Source: Stenotrophomonas hibiscicola ATCC 19867
GTDB taxonomy: Bacteria > Pseudomonadota > Gammaproteobacteria > Xanthomonadales > Xanthomonadaceae
Direction: 5' to 3'
NCBI RefSeq assembly: GCF_000382065.1
Contig: NZ_KB907504.1
Coordinates: 186,001-250,000, forward strand
Length of the DNA stretch: 64,000 nucleotides
Shown: positions 9,582 through 20,355 of the stretch, one piece after another
Layout of the letters: each line of letters opens with the position of its first letter
Position numbering within the stretch: the first letter of the stretch is position 1
Made by a program: the position numbers and the translations under genes
Notes under the pieces: model-generated
Told to the model about the DNA's origin: nothing
What the model saw: only the letters and a program-made list of their open reading frames with translations
Databases searched by the model: none

Positions 9582-11018
9582 TCAGGCCTCGTAGGCAGAC
9601 TCGCCGTGCGAAGTCACATCCAGGCCAGTGCGCTCTGCTTCTTCGGTCACGCGCAGGCCCACCACGACCTTTACCAGCAGCAGGATGACCGCGGTCACCA
9701 CCGCCGACCACAGCACGGTCAGGCCGACGCTGACCACCTGCACCCACACCTGGTGGCCGATATCCAGATCGGCCTTGGTGCCGCCCAGCGACTGCGCGCT
9801 GAACACGCCGGTGAGGATCGCGCCGACGATGCCGCCGACACCATGCACACCGAACACGTCGGCGGTGTCGTCCACCTTCAGCAGGCGCTTGAGGCCGGTC
9901 ACGCCCCACACGCAGATCACGCCGGCGACGAAGCCGATCACGATCGCGCCAAGCGGGCCGACCGTGCCACAGGCCGGGGTGATGCCGACCAGGCCGGCCA
10001 CCGCACCCGAGGCTGCACCCAGCGCCGACGGCTTGCCCTTGCCGATCGCTTCCACCAGGGTCCAGCCGAGCACGGCGGCGGCGGTGGCCAGCACGGTATT
10101 GAGGAAGGCCAGCGAGGCCACCGTATCGGCCGCAGCGGCGGAACCGGCGTTGAAGCCGAACCAGCCTACCCACAGCAGCATCGCGCCGATGTAGGTAAAC
10201 GGTACGTTGTGCGGCTTCAGCGCGGTCTGGCCGTAGCCCAGGCGCTTGCCGACGAGCCACGCGCCGACCAGGCCGGCCACGCCCGCATTGATGTGGACCA
10301 CGGTGCCACCGGCGAAGTCGATCGCGCCCAGTTCACCCAGGTAGCCGCCGCCCCAGACGATGTGCGCCATCGGGATGTAGCTGAGGGTGAACCACAGTGC
10401 CGAGAACAGCAGTACCGCACGGAACTTGATGCGCTCGGCGAAGGCACCGACGATCAGCGCGGTGGTGATGCCGGCGAAGGTCGACTGGAAGGCGACGAAC
10501 AGGTAATCCGGCAGGCCCTTGATCGGCGTATTGCCCACCGAGTCCGGAGTGAAGCCCTTGAGGAAGGCGAATTCGGTGAACGAGCCGAAGAACGGATTGC
10601 CGGCGCTGAACACCGCACTGTAGCCATAGGCCACCCACAGCAGCAGCACCAGCGAGAACACCACCAGGATCTGGCTGAGCACCGACAGCACGTTCTTCGA
10701 ACGCACCAGGCCGCCATAGAACAGGGCCAGGCCTGGAACCACCATCAACAGCACCAGCAGGGTGGAGGTGAGCATCCAGGCGACGTCGCCACGATCATAG
10801 GCAGCGGCCGCTTCGGCCACGGCCGGCGCGGCGGCGGTGGCGGTGGCGGCCGGATCGTGCAGCGGCTCGACCGCCACGGTTTCGCTCGGCAGCGGCGACA
10901 CCTGTGCCTGGGCGTGGGCGCTGCCCGGCCAGGCACCAGCGGCCAGCGCGCTGAGCAGCATCAACAGGCACACCAGATGGAACCGGGCTTGCCACCCGGT
11001 GAGAAGGCGCATCTTCAT
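9582..11018 (-). CDS. amtB: Ammonium transporter AmtB
   Basis: A 478-aa inner-membrane channel for ammonium. A cleavable signal (ending AHAQ) and an Ala/Pro-rich segment precede eleven membrane helices. Signature segments are GLALFYGGLVR, PDYLFVAFQSTFAGIT and the His-containing FAGGTVVHINAG and GVHGVGGIVG, which supply the twin pore histidines. The C-terminal tail (LRVTEEAERTGLDVTSHGE) is the GlnK-interacting region. It is 22 bp downstream of glnK in the usual glnK-amtB operon. Confidence 0.96.
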   Translation of the reverse strand: MKMRLLTGWQARFHLVCLLMLLSALAAGAWPGSAHAQAQVSPLPSETVAVEPLHDPAATATAAAPAVAEAAAAYDRGDVAWMLTSTLLVLLMVVPGLALFYGGLVRSKNVLSVLSQILVVFSLVLLLWVAYGYSAVFSAGNPFFGSFTEFAFLKGFTPDSVGNTPIKGLPDYLFVAFQSTFAGITTALIVGAFAERIKFRAVLLFSALWFTLSYIPMAHIVWGGGYLGELGAIDFAGGTVVHINAGVAGLVGAWLVGKRLGYGQTALKPHNVPFTYIGAMLLWVGWFGFNAGSAAAADTVASLAFLNTVLATAAAVLGWTLVEAIGKGKPSALGAASGAVAGLVGITPACGTVGPLGAIVIGFVAGVICVWGVTGLKRLLKVDDTADVFGVHGVGGIVGAILTGVFSAQSLGGTKADLDIGHQVWVQVVSVGLTVLWSAVVTAVILLLVKVVVGLRVTEEAERTGLDVTSHGESAYEA

Positions 11019-11040
11019 GGGGGAGTCTCCGGAAGGGGGC

Positions 11041-13135
<2,095 letters not shown>

Positions 13136-13175
13136 CGGTACGACCTCGGATGGGGATGAATGCCTGCTGAGGTAC

Positions 13176-13191
13176 AGCAATGACCGTGCCA
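13176..13191 (-). promoter_or_regulatory. Sigma-54 promoter of glnA
   Basis: On the minus strand the sequence is TGGCACGGTCATTGCT, an exact match to the consensus TGGCACG-N4-TTGCW with GG and GC 12 bp apart. The predicted transcription start is near 13166, about 30 bp before the glnA ATG. Confidence 0.93.
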
Positions 13192-13254
13192 ACTTTTTGC
13201 GACCCGCAAGTCGTTGATTTCCCTAAGCCCGCCCCGCACCGGTGCGGAACAGCG

Positions 13255-13271
13255 CGCACCAAACGGGTGCA
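13255..13271 (-). promoter_or_regulatory. NtrC site 1 upstream of glnA
   Basis: GCACC-AAACG-GGTGC matches the NtrC dyad (GCACC-N5-GGTGC). It lies about 97 bp upstream of the predicted glnA transcription start, comparable with the enteric glnA enhancer. Confidence 0.88.
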
Positions 13272-13283
13272 GTCGGCAGCAGG

Positions 13284-13300
13284 CGCACCCGTTTGGTGCA
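13284..13300 (-). promoter_or_regulatory. NtrC site 2 upstream of glnA
   Basis: GCACC-CGTTT-GGTGC is the exact reverse complement of site 1, with centres 29 bp apart (about three helical turns). The spacing suits cooperative binding of two NtrC dimers. Confidence 0.88.
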
Positions 13301-13359
13301 GCAGGGATCGTCTATCCTCTCGACCTTCTTCCTTCCTGCCGCGCGTGCCCGCACCGTCC

Positions 13360-14154
13360 ATGTCCGACCTGCTCTCTGCCCTGCTGCTGGGCATCCTCGA
13401 AGGCTTGACCGAATTCCTGCCGATCTCCAGCACCGGCCATCTGCTCATTGCCCAGCACTGGCTGGGTGCCCGCTCGGACTTCTTCAACATCGTCATCCAG
13501 GCCGGCGCGATCGTCGCGGTGGTGCTGGTGTTCCGCCAGCGCCTGCTGCAGCTGGCCACCGGCTTCAACCAGCGTGAGAACCGGGAGTATGTATTCAAGC
13601 TGGGGGCTGCGTTCCTGGTCACCGCCGTGGTCGGCCTGGTGGTACGCAAAGCCGGCTGGTCGCTGCCGGAGACGGTCAGTCCTGTGGCCTGGGCGCTGAT
13701 CATCGGCGGTGTCTGGATGCTGCTGGTGGAGGCCTACACCGCGCGCCTGCCCGACCGCGACCAGGTGACCTGGACAGTGGCGATCGGCGTGGGCCTGGCG
13801 CAGGTCGTGGCCGGCGTGTTCCCCGGTACCTCGCGCTCGGCCTCGGCGATCTTCCTGGCCATGCTGCTGGGCCTGAGCCGTCGCGCCGCTGCCGCCGAGT
13901 TCGTGTTCCTGGTCGGCATTCCCACCATGTTCGCCGCCAGCGCCTACACCTTCCTGGAAATGGCCAAGGCCGGGCAGCTGGGCAGCGAGAACTGGACCGA
14001 GGTGGGCGTGGCCTTCCTTGCCGCGGCCGTCACCGGCTTCGTCGTAGTGAAGTGGCTGATGGGCTACATCAAGTCGCACAGGTTCACGGCCTTCGCCCTC
14101 TACCGCATCGCGCTGGGCGCGGCGCTGCTGCTGTGGTTGCCCTCCGGCAGCTGA
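13360..14154 (+). CDS. uppP: Undecaprenyl-diphosphatase UppP (BacA)
   Basis: A 264-aa inner-membrane enzyme that dephosphorylates undecaprenyl diphosphate to recycle the cell-wall lipid carrier; overproduction gives bacitracin resistance. Both family motifs are present: EGLTEFLPISSTGHL near the N-terminus and FPGTSRSA in the middle. About eight hydrophobic helices are visible. I chose ATG 13360, which begins MSDLLSALLLGILEG; the upstream open frame runs through the NtrC sites and is not coding. It is divergent from glnA. Confidence 0.95.
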   Translation: MSDLLSALLLGILEGLTEFLPISSTGHLLIAQHWLGARSDFFNIVIQAGAIVAVVLVFRQRLLQLATGFNQRENREYVFKLGAAFLVTAVVGLVVRKAGWSLPETVSPVAWALIIGGVWMLLVEAYTARLPDRDQVTWTVAIGVGLAQVVAGVFPGTSRSASAIFLAMLLGLSRRAAAAEFVFLVGIPTMFAASAYTFLEMAKAGQLGSENWTEVGVAFLAAAVTGFVVVKWLMGYIKSHRFTAFALYRIALGAALLLWLPSGS

Positions 14155-14227
14155 ACAGCACCAGGGCACGGTAACCCCAATGCCGGCCCCACCCCGTTTC
14201 CCCCACGGTTCCCCAAGGAGAATCACC

Positions 14228-15055
14228 ATGAACCGCAAGCTCACCCTGCTCCTCCCGCTGGCCCTGATGGCCGCGTGCAGCCAGACCCCGGCCCCGGCCG
14301 GCACGGGCGGCGATGACGTGGCCCCGGCCGCGGCCAAGGCAGCGGACCAGCAGACGCTGGCGCATCTGGACGCGCAGCGCCTGCAGAGCCAGCACTGGCT
14401 GCTGCAGCAGGCCACCGGCGCCGACGGCAAGCGCATCGACGCGCTGTTCGCCCGCCAGGACAAGCCGGTCACCCTCGACTTCGCTGACGGCCGCCTGTCG
14501 GTCAGCAACACCTGCAACCGCATGGGCGGTGGTTACACCTTCGACGCTGGCAAGCTGGCCGTCAGCGCGATGGCCTCGACCATGATGGCCTGCACCGACA
14601 AGGCGCTGATGGCGCTGGACGAGGCCGTGTCGAGCCGCCTGCAGGGCGAACTGAAGGCCGAGCAGGACGCTGATGGCAAGCTGACCCTGACCACCGCCAA
14701 GGGCGACACGCTGGTCTTCAACCCGGAACCGACCGCTGAAACCCGTTACGGCGGCGCCGGCGAAACCGTGTTCCTGGAAGTGGCCGCGAAGACCGAGAAG
14801 TGCTCGCACCCGCTGATCCCGGACTACCAGTGCCTGCAGGTGCGTGAAGTGAAGTTCGACGACAAGGGCCTGAAGCAGGGCGAGCCGGGCAAGTTCGAGA
14901 ACTTCTACGGCACCATCGAGGGCTACACCCACGAAGACGGCGTGCGCAACGTGGTGCGCGTGAAGCGCTACGAGGTGAAGAACCCGCCGGCCGATGCGCC
15001 GTCGCAGGCGTACGTGCTGGACATGGTGGTCGAGTCGGCCATCGAGAAGAAATAA
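14228..15055 (+). CDS. META/DUF4377-type lipoprotein
   Basis: A 275-aa lipoprotein (lipobox MAAC, AAGGAG before ATG 14228). Residues about 50-165 resemble the META/HslJ domain, with the NTCNRMGG motif and a second Cys in MMACTDKA. The C-terminal 90 residues (ETVFLEVAAKTEKC ... YVLDMVVESAIEKK) resemble DUF4377. Proteins with a META domain are linked to heat shock (HslJ) and drug tolerance, but no enzyme activity is known. It is single-gene, closed by a strong terminator. Confidence 0.85.
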   Translation: MNRKLTLLLPLALMAACSQTPAPAGTGGDDVAPAAAKAADQQTLAHLDAQRLQSQHWLLQQATGADGKRIDALFARQDKPVTLDFADGRLSVSNTCNRMGGGYTFDAGKLAVSAMASTMMACTDKALMALDEAVSSRLQGELKAEQDADGKLTLTTAKGDTLVFNPEPTAETRYGGAGETVFLEVAAKTEKCSHPLIPDYQCLQVREVKFDDKGLKQGEPGKFENFYGTIEGYTHEDGVRNVVRVKRYEVKNPPADAPSQAYVLDMVVESAIEKK

Positions 15056-15062
15056 AACGATG

Positions 15063-15090
15063 GAAGGGCGGCCGAGAGGCCGCCCTTCTT
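15063..15090 (+). terminator. Intrinsic terminator of the META lipoprotein gene
   Basis: An 11-bp perfect stem GAAGGGCGGCC with a GAGA tetraloop is followed by TT, starting 8 bp after the stop codon. Confidence 0.85.
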
Positions 15091-15101
15091 CGTTGTGCGT
15101 T

Positions 15102-15199
15102 GTAGAGCCGAGCCCATGCTCGGCTGCTGTCTATCGGGAAAAGCAGCCGAGCATGGCTCGACGCTACCGAAAGCAACGCCGGCCCGCGGCCGGCGCTAC
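15102..15199. repeat. SMAG-type repeats: inverted pair plus single unit
   Basis: GTAG at 15102 and CTAC ending at 15167 bound an inverted pair with the GAGCATG arm. A third unit (CCGGCCCGCGGCCGG, ending CTAC) follows at about 15176-15199. Confidence 0.75.
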
Positions 15200-15210
15200 C
15201 GGGGTTGCGG

Positions 15211-15819
15211 TTACAGCGCCGGGTTCAACGTGTAGGTGCCGTGCAGTGCGGCTTCGGCCAGCACGTGGCCGTGCATGGCGCGGTACGCGTCGGCGGCGCT
15301 GAAGCGCCGCGGCAGGTCCAGCGACGCCACGTCCAGCGCGAATACCCGGAAGAAGTAGCGGTGCATGCGCTCGTCGTTGAACGGCGGATACGGGCCGTCA
15401 TAGCCCAGGTAATCACCGGCCATGTCCGGGTTGCCCGCAAACCAGCCGGTGAAGTCGTTCAGGCCCTGGCGGCTGCCGGCCGGACCGGCCGGGGTGGGCT
15501 TTCCCTTCACCACGAAGCCGTCGCTGCAGCTGCCAGCGGCGATCTCCTGCACCGTGGCCGGGATATCGGCCATCACCCAGTGCACGAAATCGCAGCGCGG
15601 CTGGTCGCGCGGCACGCTCATGTCGCTGCGGCCAACCGTCTCCGGCACGGTCGGTACGTCCGGGTCCACGCATACCAGCAGGAACGAACGGGTGCCGGCC
15701 GGCGCCCCGCTCCAGGCCAGGTGCGGGTTGCGGTCCGGGGCGAAACCGTTGGCGTCGCCGGCGGCGAACTCACGATCAATCGGTGCGCCATTGGTCAGGC
15801 TGTTACTGGTCAGCTGCAT
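15211..15819 (-). CDS. PEBP family protein (YbhB/YbcL-like)
   Basis: A 202-aa protein of the phosphatidylethanolamine-binding/Raf-kinase-inhibitor-like family. It shows the conserved SGAPAGTRSFLLVCVDPDVP and the pocket CDFVHWVMADIP, plus GYDGPYPP and HRYFFRVFALD. There is no signal peptide, so it is cytoplasmic. The role in bacteria is unknown; eukaryotic members bind phospholipid head groups. GAGGAG precedes ATG 15819. It starts 10 bp after the TPR-sulfotransferase gene ends, so the two are probably one transcript. Confidence 0.92.
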   Translation of the reverse strand: MQLTSNSLTNGAPIDREFAAGDANGFAPDRNPHLAWSGAPAGTRSFLLVCVDPDVPTVPETVGRSDMSVPRDQPRCDFVHWVMADIPATVQEIAAGSCSDGFVVKGKPTPAGPAGSRQGLNDFTGWFAGNPDMAGDYLGYDGPYPPFNDERMHRYFFRVFALDVASLDLPRRFSAADAYRAMHGHVLAEAALHGTYTLNPAL

Positions 15820-15829
15820 CAGGATCTCC

Positions 15830-17899
15830 TCACTCTTCCGGGTAACCCAGGCGCACCGCAACCGGGGTGAGCTGGGCGAAGGCGGCGCTCATCACGTCGC
15901 GGTAGTTGCGCCAGTGGCCGGGCGGGAAGCGCGGCGCGCCCAACTGCGCCGCCGGCGGCATCGGCCGCTCGAACAGGCGGCCCAGCAGTTCGGCCATCGC
16001 CTGCGGATCGTTGCCGACCTGGTCGATGCGCAGCAGCACGTGGGGGTACAGGTCTTCCTCATGCAGCGTGGCAATCTGGTTCAGCGCGCGGGTCAGCCAT
16101 TCACTGGCTTCGGCCAGCGAGGTCATCGCCAGCGGCGCGGCGGCACCGTAGGCCACCCAGTCCAGCAGCATGTCGCGCGGATCACGCAGCACCAGCACCA
16201 GTCGCCCCTGCGGCAGCTGCGGGCGCAACGCCCACAGCAGGGCGTTGTCCCACCACAGCAGCCAGTCGATGACGGTATCGCTCTGCAGGCCACGCGCCGG
16301 CAGCTGTTCGCGCCAACGCTGCACCAGCCGCTCCGGCGTCAGTACGCCCGAAGCGAGATCCTGCAGCGTGTTGTAGTTCTGGAACGCATCGTCGGGCGGG
16401 TTGCTGGTGTAGCGGTCGCTGCGCAGCACCGGGCTGGCGGCCGCCAGGCCGGTCGCCACGCGCTCCACGCCCGAGCCCGGCGCGCCCCAGAGGAAGATCG
16501 GCGCGGAACTGGTGTTGCCGTCAATCTCACCCTTCTCCGGCCAGCTTGGCGGAGACTTGGCCTGCGGTGGCAGCGGCAGGCGTTGCGGGGCCTGGTCGGC
16601 CTGCAGCGACAGCCAGGTACGCAGGGCCTCCTGCGGCTGGCCGGCACGGTCCTGGATCTCGCCCATCCAGGTGCGCAGATCGGCGCGATGCGCTTCCGGC
16701 GCCTGCTCGACCAGCGCCTGCACGCGGGCCACTGCAGCAGGCGGATCACGCTGCAGCAACCCTTCAACCAGGCGGGTTTCGCCACTGACACGCCCCGGTT
16801 CAATGCTGACGATACGCTCGGCAATGGCTTCGGCCTGCTCGTGCTCGCCCACCATGTCGTGCAGGCGCAGGCGTGCTTCCAGCGCCGGCAGGTGGCCCGG
16901 CATGGCGTCCATCCAGCGTTCAACGGTCGCCGCGGCAGCGGGGCTGCCAACTTCTTCCACGGCCAGGCGCGCCAGCCACAGATCATGCAGCTGCGGGTGC
17001 TGCTCCAGGGCAGCGTCGAGGCGTGCACGCGCCTCGTCTTCGCGGCCAAGGCGCTGCCAGGACATCAGCAGCAGCTGCAGCAGCTGGCGGTCATCGGGGA
17101 TCGCTTCCAGCAAGGGCAGCAGATGGTCCAGCGCCTGCAGCGGCTGGCCGTTGCGCAACGCCAGCTCACCGGCCAGGCGCCGCATCGCCGGCACGTCCAG
17201 CTCCGGCTGCCGCAGGGCCACCTCCATGGCTTCGGCCGCCGCCGGCACGTTGCCCTGGCGCAGCGCCAGCTGCACCACAAGGCCATGCAGCGAGCTGATG
17301 GCCGGGTTCAGTTCCAGCACGCGGCGGAACGCCTGCTCGGCGAATGCCAGCATGTCCTTGCCAAGGTAGGCAAAGCCCAGCGCATAGAGCACGCGGGTGT
17401 CATTCGGCTGGGCCTTGTTGGCTGCCGACAGCAGCACCAGCGCACGGTCCGGGTCATCGCGGCGCAGCGCGATCATGCCGTCGATGGTCAGCAGCTCGGG
17501 GTGGTCCGGCTCCACGCGCGAGGCCAGGGTGGACAGGCGTTGTGCCTCGTCGAAGTCATTGCGGCCAACCGCCAGGTGCGCCTGCATCAGGTAGGCGGCG
17601 AAGGAATTCGGGTCGAGGCCGGTGGTGCGCGCCAGTGCCTCGTCCGCGCCCTGGTACTGGCGCAGGGCAAGCAGCAGGCCAGCGTGCTGCAGGTGCAGCT
17701 GGGCATCATCGGGGGCCAGCTGCAATGCCTGCTGCAGGGCCTCCATGGCATCTTCGGCCTTGCCCTGCTGCTGCAGCGCAAGCGCCAGCCAGCGGTGGGC
17801 CCCGGCCTGGCCGGGTTCGTCACGGGTCCACGCCTGGGCCAGCTGCACGGCCTGGTCGGCCTGGTTCTGGCGCAACGCTTGGATGATCTGGTCTTGCAT
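15830..17899 (-). CDS. TPR-repeat protein with C-terminal sulfotransferase domain
   Basis: A 689-aa two-part protein. Residues 1 to about 440 are roughly a dozen tetratricopeptide units (repeated pattern of Ala/Leu-rich helix pairs ending in P, such as ALQLAPDDAQ, LELNPAISS). From about 465 a sulfotransferase-type nucleotide-binding domain begins: IFLWGAPGSGVERV (5'-phosphosulfate loop) and VLVLRDPRDMLLDW (3'-phosphate motif). It is expected to transfer sulfate from PAPS to a protein or glycan chosen by the TPR part; the substrate is unknown. ATG 17899 begins MQDQIIQALRQ. Confidence 0.87.
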   Translation of the reverse strand: MQDQIIQALRQNQADQAVQLAQAWTRDEPGQAGAHRWLALALQQQGKAEDAMEALQQALQLAPDDAQLHLQHAGLLLALRQYQGADEALARTTGLDPNSFAAYLMQAHLAVGRNDFDEAQRLSTLASRVEPDHPELLTIDGMIALRRDDPDRALVLLSAANKAQPNDTRVLYALGFAYLGKDMLAFAEQAFRRVLELNPAISSLHGLVVQLALRQGNVPAAAEAMEVALRQPELDVPAMRRLAGELALRNGQPLQALDHLLPLLEAIPDDRQLLQLLLMSWQRLGREDEARARLDAALEQHPQLHDLWLARLAVEEVGSPAAAATVERWMDAMPGHLPALEARLRLHDMVGEHEQAEAIAERIVSIEPGRVSGETRLVEGLLQRDPPAAVARVQALVEQAPEAHRADLRTWMGEIQDRAGQPQEALRTWLSLQADQAPQRLPLPPQAKSPPSWPEKGEIDGNTSSAPIFLWGAPGSGVERVATGLAAASPVLRSDRYTSNPPDDAFQNYNTLQDLASGVLTPERLVQRWREQLPARGLQSDTVIDWLLWWDNALLWALRPQLPQGRLVLVLRDPRDMLLDWVAYGAAAPLAMTSLAEASEWLTRALNQIATLHEEDLYPHVLLRIDQVGNDPQAMAELLGRLFERPMPPAAQLGAPRFPPGHWRNYRDVMSAAFAQLTPVAVRLGYPEE

Positions 17900-17955
17900 G
17901 GCGGTCCGGTTCGAGTGCAAACCCGCATTGTAGCGGTCCACGCGCCGGTGCCGGT

Positions 17956-18990
17956 TCAGCCCGCCAGCACCCGCTGCAGGCGCTGCGCCACCCACCGTTC
18001 GGAGAAGCCGTCGCCCCGCCAGTTTTCCAGGAAACCGCAGTGGCCTCCCCAGCAGGCGGTCTCCAGGCGCGCGTGGCGCGGCAGCTGCCAGTCGCTGAAG
18101 GTCGCATAGGGAATCACCGGGTCGTCCTGCGCCATCAGGATGTCGGCCGGCACCTGCAGGGCCGACAGGCGGTCACCGGCAATCGAGTAGCCATCGAAAT
18201 AGGCCTGCAGCGAGCCAAAGCTGGTATGCCGTTCAACCAACCAGGCGGTCAGCGCACGGATATCCAGCTTCAACACGCGGTCGTCGCAGTCGCTCAGCTC
18301 GGGGAACAGATCGCGCTTGCGGCGCAGCGAGCCGGCCCATTTGCGTCGGAAGTACCAATCGTACATTGCCGGACCATTCTCGATGCTCTCCATGGTCAGC
18401 CCCGGGTCCAGCACCGGGCACACCGAGGCCACGCGCAGCAGCGGCACGCCGGCGGCCGGCGCGCGCAGGGCCAGGCGCAGCACGAAATTGCCGCCCAGTG
18501 AGTAGCCGGCCGCCACCAGCGGCAGCTGCGGCCAGCGCTGGGCGATGTCTCCTGCGGCATGCACCACTTCATCGATCAGGTTGGAGTGGAAGATGCCGGG
18601 GTTCAGGTGATGGGTGTTGCCGTGGTCGCGGAAGTTCAGGCGCACGACATCGAAACCCTGTTCGATCATGCGCGCGGCCGCCATGCGCATGTAGCTGGAT
18701 TCGGCACTGCCCTCCCAGCCATGCAGCAGCAGGGCCATGCCCTTGGGTTCGCGGCCTTCGACATGGCTGTGCCAGCCCTGCAGGCGCACGCCATCGCCGC
18801 CGTCGAGGATCAGCTCTTCGCTGACCGCGCCGGTGGCCGCCAGCAGCAGCAGGCCGCGCTGCAGGCGCATGCGGCTGGAGCTGAGCATCGACTGCAGGTG
18901 CGGGTTGCGCAGCCAGCGCGGCGGCTGGTAGTCAGCCGCATGCAACGTCGGCGTACCGGCGTCCAGGACAGGTGGCGGAACCAGGGCCAC
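17956..18990 (-). CDS. Alpha/beta hydrolase, YheT-like
   Basis: A 344-aa hydrolase of the YheT/EMB8 group. The N-terminal segment YQPPRWLRNPHLQ is typical of the group. LLHGWEGS forms the oxyanion region, GYSLGGN holds the nucleophile Ser (about 164), AQDDPVIP the Asp and WGGHCGF the His of the triad. The substrate is unknown (an ester or lipid). It is 7 bp downstream of the acyltransferase gene, so the two are co-transcribed, which fits a lipid-related role. Confidence 0.9.
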   Translation of the reverse strand: MALVPPPVLDAGTPTLHAADYQPPRWLRNPHLQSMLSSSRMRLQRGLLLLAATGAVSEELILDGGDGVRLQGWHSHVEGREPKGMALLLHGWEGSAESSYMRMAAARMIEQGFDVVRLNFRDHGNTHHLNPGIFHSNLIDEVVHAAGDIAQRWPQLPLVAAGYSLGGNFVLRLALRAPAAGVPLLRVASVCPVLDPGLTMESIENGPAMYDWYFRRKWAGSLRRKRDLFPELSDCDDRVLKLDIRALTAWLVERHTSFGSLQAYFDGYSIAGDRLSALQVPADILMAQDDPVIPYATFSDWQLPRHARLETACWGGHCGFLENWRGDGFSERWVAQRLQRVLAG

Positions 18991-18997
18991 CGTGCCC

Positions 18998-19789
18998 TCA
19001 ACCGGTGCTCATGGCCGCCACGATGCGCGCGCGCGAGGTCTCCGCGATGCGCCGACGGCCTTCCAGGTCCTGTGCACCGATCGGTGCCAGGAAGTGCACT
19101 TCCGCACGCCGCGCCGGCTCACCGAGCAGGCGCAGGAAATTGGCGAAGAAGCTCTCGCCGGGGCCGAATGCCACGATGGTCTGTGCGTCACCCTTGAGCC
19201 CATAGACCAGCGCCACCGGCTGCACCGGAACGCCGGTTTCAACCGCGGCCTGGAAGATGCGGGCATGGAACGGCCCCACTTCGTGGCCACCGCGGGTGCG
19301 CCCTTCCGGGAACACGCCCACTGCCTTGCCGCCACGCAGGCGATCGGCCATCACCTGCATCACCCCGCCCAGCGACTCGGTGTTGCCACGCTGGTGGAAG
19401 ATGGTCTGCCCGCGCGCAGCGAGCCAGCCGACCAGGGGCCAGCTGGCGATTTCGCGCTTGGCGACGAAGCCCATCATGCGCTGGCTGTGCAGGATGCAGA
19501 TGTCCACCCAGCTGACATGGTTGGCCACGAACAGCACGGCACCGGGCAGCGGCGCGCCCATCTGCACCAGGCGGAAGCCGAAGATCCACATCAGGCCCCC
19601 CTGCCACCAGTTCACCACCTTCGCCCCGAGGGTATCCTCGCCCACGCGCAGCTCGCCCCACGGCGGAAGCATGCCGATCAGGATCAGCGGCAGGAACACG
19701 GTGATGTGGACCAACAGCAGCGGTACGCGGTACAGGTAACGGCACACACGCGCCACGCCGCCACGGGGGGCCGGAGTGGGGGAAGTCAT
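18998..19789 (-). CDS. 1-acyl-glycerol-3-phosphate acyltransferase-like (PlsC family)
   Basis: A 263-aa membrane-associated acyltransferase. Two hydrophobic helices lie near the N-terminus (LLLVHITVFLPLILIGML, GGLMWIFGF). The catalytic motif is NHVSWVD (H91, D96) and the glycerophosphate-binding motif is FPEGRT (160-165). It probably acylates lysophospholipid or a related acceptor. It is the first gene of a pair with the YheT-like hydrolase. Confidence 0.9.
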   Translation of the reverse strand: MTSPTPAPRGGVARVCRYLYRVPLLLVHITVFLPLILIGMLPPWGELRVGEDTLGAKVVNWWQGGLMWIFGFRLVQMGAPLPGAVLFVANHVSWVDICILHSQRMMGFVAKREIASWPLVGWLAARGQTIFHQRGNTESLGGVMQVMADRLRGGKAVGVFPEGRTRGGHEVGPFHARIFQAAVETGVPVQPVALVYGLKGDAQTIVAFGPGESFFANFLRLLGEPARRAEVHFLAPIGAQDLEGRRRIAETSRARIVAAMSTG

Positions 19790-19910
19790 CCGCGCACGAT
19801 ACCGGAGCGTCGCAGCAGCTGCCAGCCGATTTAGGCCATAACGGCCATTGACCGGGGCAATCGGTGGGGAACGCTGGGTTCTGCCGTCGTCAACACGCCC
19901 GACCGGGGGC

Positions 19911-20345
19911 TCAACCGTGGCCGGCCGCCACCACCGCCAGGGTCAGCCGCGAAATGCATACCAGGCGACCCTGCTCGTCCTCGATGCGGATCTCCCACAG
20001 CTGGGTGCTGCGGCCCACATGCAGTGCGCGGGCGGTGCCGGTGACAATCCCCGAGCGCACCGCCCGCAAGTGGTTGGCATTGATCTCCAGGCCCACGCAG
20101 ACCTGCTTTGCGGTATCCACGCACAGGTTGCCGGCGCTGCTGCCCAGCGTCTCGGCCAGCACCACCGAGGCCCCGCCGTGCAGGATGCCGTAGGGCTGGC
20201 GGGTGCGCTGGTCCACCGGCATGGTGGCCTGCAGCCAGTCTTCGCCCGCTGCGCTGAAGACGATGCCCAGGGATTCGATCGCCGTGTTGCGGCTGAGCGC
20301 ATTGAGCTGCTCGAGGGAAACGGCTTCGCGGAACACCTGGGTCAT
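19911..20345 (-). CDS. Hotdog-fold acyl-CoA thioesterase (YdiI/MenI-like)
   Basis: A 144-aa hotdog thioesterase. The signature is YGILHGGASVVLAETLGSSAG, with the active-site Glu after the HGG turn, and GLEINANHLR. The size matches YdiI/PaaI-type enzymes, which hydrolyse aromatic or short acyl-CoA. GAAGGTG precedes ATG 20345. It starts 10 bp after the phospholipase D gene ends and appears to be the last gene of a four-gene run (SixA, YceI, PLD, thioesterase). Confidence 0.88.
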   Translation of the reverse strand: MTQVFREAVSLEQLNALSRNTAIESLGIVFSAAGEDWLQATMPVDQRTRQPYGILHGGASVVLAETLGSSAGNLCVDTAKQVCVGLEINANHLRAVRSGIVTGTARALHVGRSTQLWEIRIEDEQGRLVCISRLTLAVVAAGHG

Positions 20346-20355
20346 GCGGTCACCT

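Noticed and set aside
13236..13245. GCACCGGTGC as a third NtrC site
   Set aside because: The half-sites lack the 5-nt spacer found in the other NtrC sites; probably a chance palindrome.
13180..13359. An upstream start for uppP
   Set aside because: It would translate the glnA promoter and NtrC sites; the family start is at 13360.
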